A stretch of DNA of 64,000 nt, taken from assembly GCA_017311315.1 (NCBI GenBank), contig CM029620.1:687787-751786 (forward strand), in the 5' to 3' direction. Below the pieces are notes generated by a model, which saw nothing but the letters and a program-made list of their open reading frames with translations, searched no databases and was not told the DNA's origin. This document shows positions 48,269 to 56,827 of this stretch, piece by piece (the first letter of the stretch is position 1; each line of letters opens with the position of its first letter). The DNA is from Dendrocalamus latiflorus. Its lineage: Eukaryota; Streptophyta; Magnoliopsida; Poales; Poaceae. The translations under genes were made by a program, and so were the position numbers.

Positions 48269-49177
48269 TTGTGCTATATCAAGCTTAATGAGGCTGTTAG
48301 TTTGGATTGTGCTATGGAGAAAGTTTCTGAACTTGCATGTTCGAAATTCTTGTTTAGTACCTACACCCCTGGGTATAAGTTTAATTTGATTGGAGATTAT
48401 CGTGTAGGAAATCAATTTCTTGTATATCGAATATGCATAACTTGTGAACACATGGATGAATTGAAGCTTGTTGTTTTGAACAACAACTCTTGTATGCTCA
48501 ATCTTGTTCATTATGAAAGAAAAATAAAATTTAGTGATCATTCAATGCCTATGTGTTCTTCTCTTGTTGAACCATCTAACATTGACAATCTGAATAATGA
48601 AATTGATGTATGGAAGAACTTGCAAATATTTTCACCTTTACTAGATGAATTTGCTATTGCTCAATTGAAATCTGATTATATGGATAAACTTTGTTTGATT
48701 CCAAAAGTTGTAGCTTTGCCTATATGTGCCACCACAACAAGTTTACAACTTCAAAGATTTGAATTGCATAAATGCTTCACTTACATTTGCAAAACAAGTT
48801 GCGATAATTACTGTGTGAGAAATTTTGATTTGTTCATTAACATATATCATTACTTTTGGGTTAATAATACAATTAGCTTTTATGATTGCTGCTGTGTTAT
48901 AACATTAATTGTGCAACAACGAAGAACTGTTAAAACGGATGACATATACATATACTATGCATACACCTTGGCTTCTTTGTTACCATACTTTCAGTTTATC
49001 AAAAGCCGAGGATGGCTTTGTTTTCAAGAAGGGGAGGATGATGAGGACACGACTCCTATGGATACAACCATATTTGCTATGCTTGTTGTTCCAATTACAA
49101 GAGCTCCTACGCATCACTTAAATTATAAGGTGAGCTCGTTTCAAAAGGTTTTATTTTGTGTGATAAAGAACGTATGA
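48269..49177 (+). CDS. Unknown 302-residue reading frame in the nested element
   Basis: An uninterrupted frame in AT-rich DNA where pol would normally lie. It is rich in Cys, Ile, Tyr and Leu, with no RT, protease or integrase motif. The last 60 residues (RGWLCFQEGEDDEDTTP, then VVPITRAPTHHLNYKVSSFQ) resemble the stretch found between pol and the 3' LTR in some grass gypsy elements (typically GEDD, then PITRARxxQLNxxV). The upstream three quarters match nothing I know. It may be chance openness of a decayed spacer, or an extra protein. Its integrity next to a gag frame is the only support for function. Confidence 0.35.
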   Translation: MCYIKLNEAVSLDCAMEKVSELACSKFLFSTYTPGYKFNLIGDYRVGNQFLVYRICITCEHMDELKLVVLNNNSCMLNLVHYERKIKFSDHSMPMCSSLVEPSNIDNLNNEIDVWKNLQIFSPLLDEFAIAQLKSDYMDKLCLIPKVVALPICATTTSLQLQRFELHKCFTYICKTSCDNYCVRNFDLFINIYHYFWVNNTISFYDCCCVITLIVQQRRTVKTDDIYIYYAYTLASLLPYFQFIKSRGWLCFQEGEDDEDTTPMDTTIFAMLVVPITRAPTHHLNYKVSSFQKVLFCVIKNV

Positions 49178-49301
49178 TATTACATAATGAGAGTTTGTTG
49201 TGTTTGTTATTATGTACCGAGATTTATGATGAAGATCATGCAATACGTGAGGCTACACATATGTTAAAACCGAGGACGGTTTTCTATCAAGAAGGGGAGG
49301 A

Positions 49302-50424
49302 TGATGTGACCACGCCATAAACACATACGACAATCGCGCCCAATATCAAGATTGAACTAAAGGTGAATTCGTTTCTTCAGCCTTCATATGTTACTGAGAA
49401 TAGACCGCTACCTAATGCAAGTGATTTAATTGTGCTTAGGAATTTGGGAAAGGATGAAGGAAAGGGACATGGAGTCCTGGACATGCATGGAAGGAATAAT
49501 GGAGGTCACCACGTCACTTTGGGACCAAGTCAAGCACGAATTCGAGTTGGACACGTTTTGGAATCAGACTCGGACTGCTGCAATAGTGCAAGTTTAAACG
49601 GACGTAACTTTCTCATACGGACTCCGTTTGGGACGTTCTTGGACTTGATGGAAATCTTATCAAGTCTACTTTCTAAAGGATTCAACCCCATCTTCAAATT
49701 CTATCCGAGACAGCCGCAATCATCAAAAGAGTCCGTGTTGGTCACGTACTGGAATCAGATTCGGACTGCTGCAATGGTGCAAGTTGAAACGAACGTAACT
49801 TTCTCATACGGACTCCGTTTGGGACGTTCTTGTACTTTATGGAAAGATTATGAAGTCTACTTTCCAATGGATCCAACCTCATCTTCAAATTCCATCCGAG
49901 CCGGCCGGAATCATCAAAACAATCCACGTAGATTTCTGAGTTCGAGTCAAAAGGGTGCTGCGCCACCTCCACTTGGGCCCATGGGCCTTGTAACCCTAGG
50001 GTGTACCCTTTGGGACGCCTCCCCTGGTTGTTTTCACTATATAGGAGCCGCCGCCTCCCTTTCTAGGACTTAGGTTTTGTTTAGATCAGTTTAGCCCCTT
50101 GTGCAAACTCCACGTTCTCTTGTGTCGGCTAGACCAACAAATTCGTGTTACAGAACCTCAACTATCCTTGCGACTTTTATATCTAGCAAATTCAGGTTGC
50201 TCACTATCCTTGTTCTTGCTTGTTCTTCGATTGCATGCAGGAATAGACCTTCGTGGTCAGGTCAACTGCGTTCTTGGCACGGTTGATAACGACTTGGGTG
50301 TGGTTAAGCGATTGCTTAGGCGCAAGTGACGTCTCGTACGGTTGTAGTCGGATCGCAAGAGTCATCTCCACCAAAATCGATAGTTATCATCCTATCGGAA
50401 GATCGGGACCCCGTCGCCTCATCA
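49302..50424 (+). repeat. 3' LTR of the nested element
   Basis: 1123 bp, close match to 45169-46272. The extra length is mostly an insertion near 50180-50205 (GCAAATTCAGGTTGCTCA region). Confidence 0.92.
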
Positions 50425-52609
50425 GTCAGTGAGGAAGAAGAAACATACACTCGTCCACCATACAGTATTAGTCCGTTTGACCATGCCCACGATGTCCCCA
50501 ATGCACTGGATTGGATTTGAGAGCGGACTGCTTGTAGCTCAGGTGAGGTGGCTACTTCTTGCTGCAATTCATCAAAGAGAGCAAAAGAAGGCCCGAACAG
50601 AGCAAACAGAGCGGCATTGTCTCCACCACGACGACATTGAGATGCCCGGGGCAGTATTCCACCGTGAAGCTATAGCCAATCAATTTGCTTACCCATTGAT
50701 GCTACGATATAGTGGAGAGACGTTGATCCAACAAGTACTTCAGGCTAAAATGATCAGTGCGCACGATGAGGGAACGACCCCAAAGGTATGGCCTCCAGTG
50801 TCGGATGGCGTGCACCAACCCGATTAGCACCTATTCATATGTGGCCAACTTTGCATGATGAGGGCAACTAGCTTGCTGAAGAAGGCTAAGGGACCGGCAC
50901 CCTGGTGAAGAACAATGCCAAAGCCCGTGCTCGTGGCATCGCATTCGACAATAAAATCAGCTGAGAAATCTAGCAATTGAAGGACTGGAGCTTTGGAGAG
51001 AACCTGTTTTAAGGTGTTGAAAGCTTAGTCGGTGCCGTCTGACCACTGAAAGTGTTCTTTTTGAGAAGATTGGTAAGTAGGGTTGTTATCGTGCCAAAGT
51101 CTCTTATGATTTGCGGTAGTATCTGATGGGACCAGTAAACCCACAGAGCTCTCTCGTATTGAGCGATCAAGGCCAAGTCTAGATAGCAAGGACCTTGTCT
51201 TCGTCCATGGCTACCCTCGTACTCAAGATGACATGGCCGAGGTAAGCGACTGACGGTGTGCCAAAAGTGCACTTGGAGCGCTTCAGGTAAAGGCAATGTG
51301 CTCGCATGACTTGAAGAACTGCCTGAAGGTTTTGTAAATGTGCCGACCAAGATGTATATTAAAATATAAAAAACGAGCACAAAACGACAAAGGTAGGGTC
51401 GCAAAACCTCGTTCATCAATGCATGGAATGTGGAGGGTGCATTCGTTAGACCGAACGACATTACCAAAAATTCGAAGTGTCCATGTTGGGTTTTGAAGGC
51501 GGTCTTCTCCACATCGTCAGGGTGCATCCGCACTTGATGATAACTGGAACGGAGGTCAAGCTTGGTAAAGAAGCGTGCACCCCGCAATTCATCAAGAGCT
51601 CATCAATGACTGGAATAGGAAATTTATCGCGGGTCATCAGTTCATTACGAGCCCGATAATCAACACAAAATTGCCAAGAATCGTCAGCCTTCTTAATGAG
51701 TACTGGAGAAGAGAAGGCCAAGGTGCTTGGCTTAATGGTGCCTTGCTGTAGCATGGTGTTGCATTGACGTTCGAGCTCATCTTTTTGTAACTGCGGATAT
51801 CTGTACGGACTGCAACTAGTTCGCCCCAGGTGAAGATGAGCGTGCCGGTGGTAAGCCTGCAGGTTCGGCAAAACGGTCCTCAAACTCAGTAAGTAGTGCG
51901 GTGAGGAGATCCTCCTTTGAGACTGTGACTGCACAAACTATTGTTGCCGGTGCTGCTGTGCCTTCCCAAGAGATGTGTTTGCTGTCCCGCCAAAAAGACA
52001 TTCACAAATTGTTGAAATCCCAGAGGATAGGCCCAAGGCTTCGAAGCCATTGAACGCCGAGAACAATGTCGAAACCTCCCAGTGGAATAGCGAGTACATC
52101 CATGGTAAATGTCTCACCGGCTACCAAAAAGTTGAGATGGCATGTTGCGCCTGCGCAGGCGACCTTATCCTTATTGGCGACCTCCACGCGAAGACCCGGA
52201 CAGGCCTCCAGCCTCACTCCCATGTGTGGCACAAGCTCTTCATTGATGAAATTATGCGCGGAGCCGGTGTCCAAGAGCGCAAGGAATCCCTTTGTGCCCA
52301 CCGTGACCTTGATTTGCATTGTTTCTGTGGCTTGGATACTCCACAGTCCCGTCAACGCATGGAGCGATATGGTAGGCGTCGGTGCTTCATCCAGTGTGGC
52401 TACATCCTCGTCGTCGGCGACTTCAATATAGTGCTCATCACAGTTGGAACAAAGGCCCTGTTTGCGTCGTTCGGCCATCTCTGCGGAGTGGTCGGCCGGG
52501 CTGTGCGGTGGGAGGCAATGGTGTACTGCTTGGTGCGTGCAGCTGGGATGGGTGTCGAGGGCCGCTGGCCACTAAGAGGCGGCTGTAGTGGCGGCCTACC
52601 GTTGCTTGC
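50425..52609 (-). pseudogene. Gag end, protease, RT and RNase H remnants of the old gypsy element
   Basis: Minus-strand pieces in order: a Pro-rich gag end; AERRKQGLCSNCDEHY; protease LLDTGSAHNFINEEL; the linker GVQWLRSLGPILWDFNNL; RT with CSPYRYPQLQKDELE, DDSWQFCVDYRARN and FFTKLDLRSSYHQVRM, then FGLTNAPSTFHALMNEVL. The catalytic FFDD box of RT is lost: LVF runs into unrelated sequence. RNase H is only partial. Stops and shifts occur throughout. The N-terminal part of gag is absent beside the right LTR, a deletion. Confidence 0.85.
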
Positions 52610-53301
52610 TGGTGCGGACGGTGGACCCAGGGACCACAAGGGATAGTTGTGCGTCACCTAAGGTCTTGGCCGAGCAGCCCTGCACCTAGGAGCCGTAGCG
52701 GCGGAGTTGCCGACAAGCACGAGACGAGGAACATGAAGAGCTGGGATTTGGGGAAAGAAGACTTTTATTCCATTGTCTGCCGATACAAGAGTAAGACTCC
52801 CCTTCTTATACTACTAACCTCTTATCTAAATAAGGTAATCTATCTTCTATTTAAAGCTATTACTTATTTCTGACTAATATACTAACAGATAGCAGATCGA
52901 CTCAAAACTCTTCTTGCCGACTGGATCTTTATGTGGCTTGTACCGGTTGGGTCTCTGTCAAGGCCCAGTCGGGTTATTATTAGGAATTAGAGATTGATTT
53001 CTATTTAAGTTAGAGATTGATTTCCTTGTGTTAGAGATATAATTAGAGATAAGATATGAGTTTCCATATTATTAGAGATAGGATTGGAATTAGATTCGAT
53101 CTTTTAGGGGGAGCCCATCTATATAAGAGGACTACCGCATGCTATTGGAATCAAGCAGAATAATATCAAAGTCTTCCTAGTCTATAGTCTCTCCTCTCTC
53201 CCTACGCCGACGCCATCCGGCCATCTTCTTGGTGGTGTTTACCCCGGTTCATGACAACTTGGTATCAGAGCAGTCGATCCCTTCCCACGACTTCTGCTAC
53301 C

Positions 53302-54310
53302 ATGATTCCTGTTGCCGAGTCGTTGGCCGCAATAAGAGCTACCGCTAATGAGATGGCTGACGGCTGGAGCGACGCGATCGCGCTCTGCAAGGAGATCCGC
53401 GAGCAGTTGAAGGAAATCAAGGAATCGAATGAGAATACGATGAAGAAGCTACAAGAGATAATGAAGGCACGTCATCATCCAACATCAGATCCTCAACAAC
53501 AACAAAATCAAGAACCATCTATTCAGCTACTGGCAGCATCTTCTCCCGACGTCCGCATCGCCGCAGCATCTCTGTTCAGCGCCTCAACCGCCGTAGTGGT
53601 TGCCGCAGTGTCTTCTCCGGCGTCTCCGCCCGCGCCAGCACGATTTCTGCGCTGCGCCATCCCCAGCTTCCTCCTCCGTCGGCCGCAGCCCCGGATCCGA
53701 GTCGTCGCCGTCCGCTGCTCCGCCGGCCGTCGAGTTTCGTCGTCGCAGCCAGGCCGCTGCTCCGCCGGCTACCGTTTCCCGTTGTTGCTGCCAGGCCGTC
53801 CCTCCACCGGCCGCCGCTTCTTCAGCCCGAGAACCGCCGCCTGGGCCGCCGCCAGACCCGGCCGTGGACGGATCCGTCATCACCCGGGCCGCCGCCGCCC
53901 GAGTCACCGTTCGATTCGGCCGATCCGTCGTCACCGCTGGGCTGCTGCTCCGCCAGCCGCTCGGTTTCCCCGATGCCCGCCGTCGGCGCGAAGCCGCCAG
54001 CGTCCGCCCCCCCCCCCCCCCCCCCCCCGCCGACCACCGCTCCAGATCCGGCTCCGCCTGTGCCGCTGCCGCCGCCTGGCCCATCTCTGGCCGAAGTGGC
54101 TCCTTCCGCACGGCCGCCGCCGCCCGAAGCCGCTCCTCCGGCCGTTGCTCCTCTGGCCGCTGCTCCGCAGGCCGCCGCGCCTCTGACCGGCCGCTCCGTC
54201 GGCTACCGACCCGCAGGCCGCCGCTCTTCGCCGCCGTCGCCCCCGGAACCGCCGCCGCCGCCGCTCCTTCCGTCGTCGCTCGAGACCATGGGTCGCGCGA
54301 CCCCGACCTG
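53302..54310 (+). CDS. Gag-N-terminal-like frame followed by GC-rich filler
   Basis: From ATG at 53302 the frame reads MIPVAESLAAIRATANEMAD, then an acidic/basic helix (CKEIREQLKEIKESNENTMKK) that looks like a coiled coil, then a Gln-rich stretch, as at the start of chromovirus gag. After about residue 80 it becomes Pro/Arg/Ala/Ser-rich to 54186. The overlapping frames are also open because of GC bias, and a C-homopolymer of about 22 bases at 54007-54028 breaks frame continuity. Only the first 80 residues are likely retrotransposon-derived. No enzyme domain. Confidence 0.4.
54007..54028. repeat. Poly-C run of about 22 bases
   Basis: Homopolymer within the GC-rich inside of the small LTR element. 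Its length may be unreliable in any read set. Confidence 0.9.
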
Positions 54311-54991
54311 ATGCGTTCGTGAGTTTCGGTCGGTTCAACCGGCCGACGACTTCAGGCGCAAAAAAAACACACAAAAAAATCAAAACAAATCAAAACAAAT
54401 TTTTAAAAAAAATTCAAAAAAAAGAAGTTTATTTTGTAGGCATTATATTCCAAGGGCGCTTCACTTCGTCTAGCCTTGTTCCGCTTGGATCGGGCTGGTC
54501 GTCTCCATCCGCTGCAGTACCCCGCCACCGTTCGTCTTCTACATCGGCGTCGAAGGTCTTACATTGGCCGCCGTCTAGCAGCTCGAGGACGAGCTGCATG
54601 TCCGAGAGGGGTGTAGTGTCAGGGATGTGGGCCTTGGGTCCAAGGCCCAGTCGGGTTATTATTAGGAATTAGAGATTAATTTCTATTTAAGTTAGAGATT
54701 GATTTCCTTGTGTTAGAGATATAATTAGAGATAAGATATGAGTTTCCATATTATTAGAGATAGGATTAGAATTAGATTCGATCTTTTAGGGGGAGCCCAT
54801 CTATATAAGAGGACTACCGCATGCTATTGGAATCAAGCAGAATAATATCAAAGTCTTCCTAGTCTATAGTCTCTCCTCTCTCCATACGCCGACGCCATCC
54901 GGCCATCTTCTTGGTGGTGTTTACCCCGGTTCATGACAGTCTCCTTCCTATTTCTGCGCCTCTGATAAGGAATCCCCCACATTACACTGAA

Positions 54992-55759
54992 TTGCTCTGT
55001 TTCTCGTTTTCTCATTAGTGATTGGATCAAAGGTCCAGGAACTAGAAAAATATGATCTCGTATTCTGGTAGGGAAGCCCATCTAGAGCTGGATCATGGGG
55101 TTAAAAATCAGTGTACCATTTCTCAGTATGCCATTTTTTCTTTTCCTTTCTTAAGCATAAATTTAGTGGACTAAATCATTAAGACACAATCCTGATGGCT
55201 ATTCTTAATTTTCCATTCGATAAACTAACATACTTTGTGTTTTCTTGGCATTTATTTTATAATACAATTTTCTTGAACATGATCATAAATTGGGATCCAC
55301 TTGAGATAATACTCTCTCTGTTGGAATATATAAGGCGCCCTTTTTCTTTGCTCTTTGTTTATAAATATTAGGTGCACACACCATCCAAAGCATGTTTTGT
55401 ATTTTGTTTCCTATAATTCCCTTGGTTGCAGCTGGAGTAATAAATCTGGTCATGCAATTAGTAGTTGCAACTTGCAACTATGCATGCAGAAGCGCATATG
55501 AGCTGAACAGGTGCCCTTTAAGCATTTGCATGCATGCATGCGTATGGACTAATTACATGTTTCTTTAATGCATTAGCCATGGGCATTCTTGTAAAAGTAC
55601 TTTGCTCCTTGGTCTTTTAGCTGAAACCAAACATGCCTAATATTTTCCAACGGAAGTAGTAGTACTGATCAAGGGTCAAGACATACATTTGGTCAGTTAC
55701 AATGCACAAAGCCATGTGACTATGTGAGGATGACTGCTACAAATATCACTTGTCTTCAT
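54992..55759. other. 3' flank of the ABCG transporter gene
   Basis: Includes the probable 3' UTR on the minus strand. A segment at 55305-55375 (TACTCTCTCTGTTGGAATAT, then ATAAGGCGCC) resembles one end of a Stowaway-like MITE. No second end was confirmed. Confidence 0.4.
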
Positions 55760-56485
55760 TTACCTCCTTTGGAAATTGAGTTTTGTGATGAAACAAGCAA
55801 ACAGTGAAGCAAAGATTAAGGGGAAAGCAAGGAGAACAAAAGCTACCATTGGCAAATGGTTGTGATAAAACCCAAAGTAGTCTTCTAGAAATGATGCAAC
55901 TGTTTTGTTTTCTCCAAACACTGCAATCTCCTTCTCAACATCCCCAAATTGTGAAGTGAAGAGACCATTTAGCGTCCACGCTAGTGGGGACATGTAGTAA
56001 AACCAAATCCACCATTTGGGAATTCGCTGCAAAATTTTTAACAATGTCTTAACTCAGTTGTTTGTATGGACCAGTGTGATATTTCTTAGTTAATTTCATA
56101 AATGATGCATACACTGTGGATTGCCACCTGTATTTTCAAAATAAATTTAACATCTCAAATTTCAAATCATTCTTATAAAACTGCAATTGAATGCCTAGCT
56201 CCATGATATCATATGTTAAATTATAGTTTACAAGCATGGTTTAGACAGTAAAACTGGGTACGAGTAGCTTTCTGCTACAAGGATGCAGATAGAAATGGCA
56301 AAGAGTATTCCATCCTCGATAAAAGTCTACTAATTTCCGTAGTACTTAATACCATGCACGAGCTACTTCATGATCTCAACAATGTCGATATAACAAAATC
56401 GCAAAGGGAAGAACGATTTACCTGCATGGGCACAATATAGCCTGAGAAGAGGTTTTGCAAGGTGAAGAAGATAGATGATAATATG

Positions 56486-56490
56486 ACAGC
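56486..56490. other. Target-site duplication ACAGC (left copy)
   Basis: ACAGC is present at 56486-56490 and again at 61541-61545, on the two sides of the retrotransposon. Confidence 0.95.
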
Positions 56491-56827
56491 TGTCACGGCC
56501 TGAAGACACAGGACCCCGACTACGGAGTTCGTAGCCGTGATCTGAGATTGGGCGAGGGTTTTCCCCCCTGCGCCCTATGTTGGCGAAAGTAGAGGTAAGG
56601 AAATAGATTAATTTCTTCCCTTTCTTCATTACAACCCTGGTCCTTTATATATAGGACTGGATGCAGAAATCTGATTCAAACTCCTAATCTCTTTTGGAAA
56701 CCAAATCTGATTCTAATCTCTAAATTCCGGTATCCTAACTGATACCAGCAAATCTGTTAAGACTATTACCCTATCTGGACTCTAAGTTTGTTTAGTCCTG
56801 CGGGTATAATACTTTCCCCACATGACA
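56491..56827 (-). repeat. 3' LTR of the Reina-like element
   Basis: 337 bp, apparently identical to 61204-61540. The pol frame runs into it and stops at 56782. TCCTTTATATATAGGA near 56640 is the likely TATA region. Confidence 0.95.

Larger units (their letters stand above)
45169..50424 (+). mobile_element. Non-autonomous LTR retrotransposon nested in the gypsy element
   Basis: The LTRs (45169-46272 and 49302-50424) start TGATGTGA and end CCTCATCA. GTCAG flanks both sides (45164-45168 and 50425-50429). TGGTATCAGAGC, complementary to initiator tRNA-Met, starts two bases after the left LTR. A purine tract, GAAGGGGAGGA, precedes the right LTR. Inside are a gag-like frame and a 302-residue frame but no protease, RT, RNase H or integrase. 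About 14 substitutions and one 18-bp-scale indel separate the LTRs, so it is fairly young. It must have moved with enzymes from another element. Confidence 0.92.
52956..54938 (+). mobile_element. Small non-autonomous LTR retrotransposon inside an LTR
   Basis: Length 1983 bp. The left LTR is 52956-53256 (301 bp, TGTCAAGGCC to GTTCATGACA). The right LTR is 54617-54938 (322 bp, TGTCAGGGAT to the same end); it differs by a 21-bp block after TGTCA and about three substitutions. The TSD is GTCTC. The primer site TGGTATCAGAGCAG starts 3 nt after the left LTR. Just before the right LTR one frame reads QLEDELHVREGCSVRDVG, like the C-terminus of chromovirus pol (compare FQLEDELL in the element at 56491-61540). 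It is therefore a deletion derivative of a gypsy chromovirus. Confidence 0.9.
43528..54986 (-). mobile_element. Old gypsy chromovirus, internally deleted, with two nested insertions
   Basis: Flanked by CTGAA at 43523-43527 and 54987-54991. The LTRs start TGG and end ACATTACA on the plus strand. The left copy is 43528-43908 and the right copy is 52610-52950 plus 54944-54986, split by a younger element. Internal sequence runs on the minus strand from the gag C-terminus to integrase and a chromodomain-like tail. The 5' part of gag and the primer site are missing next to the right LTR. By eye the LTRs differ at about 15-20 positions. Without nested insertions the element would be about 4.2 kb. 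Confidence 0.85.
52610..54986 (-). repeat. 5' LTR of the old gypsy element, split by insertion
   Basis: Left part about 52610-52955 and right part 54944-54986. The GTCTC at 52951-52955 is repeated at 54939-54943 as TSD of the inserted element. The uninterrupted reading GGTTGGGTCTCCTTCCTATT is present in the other LTR at about 43855. The left border is approximate. Confidence 0.85.

Noticed and set aside
45152..50073. Pair of similar 230-260 residue frames at 45152-45940 and 49363-50073
   Set aside because: They are the two LTR copies read in the same frame; the repetition reflects LTR identity, not paralogous genes.
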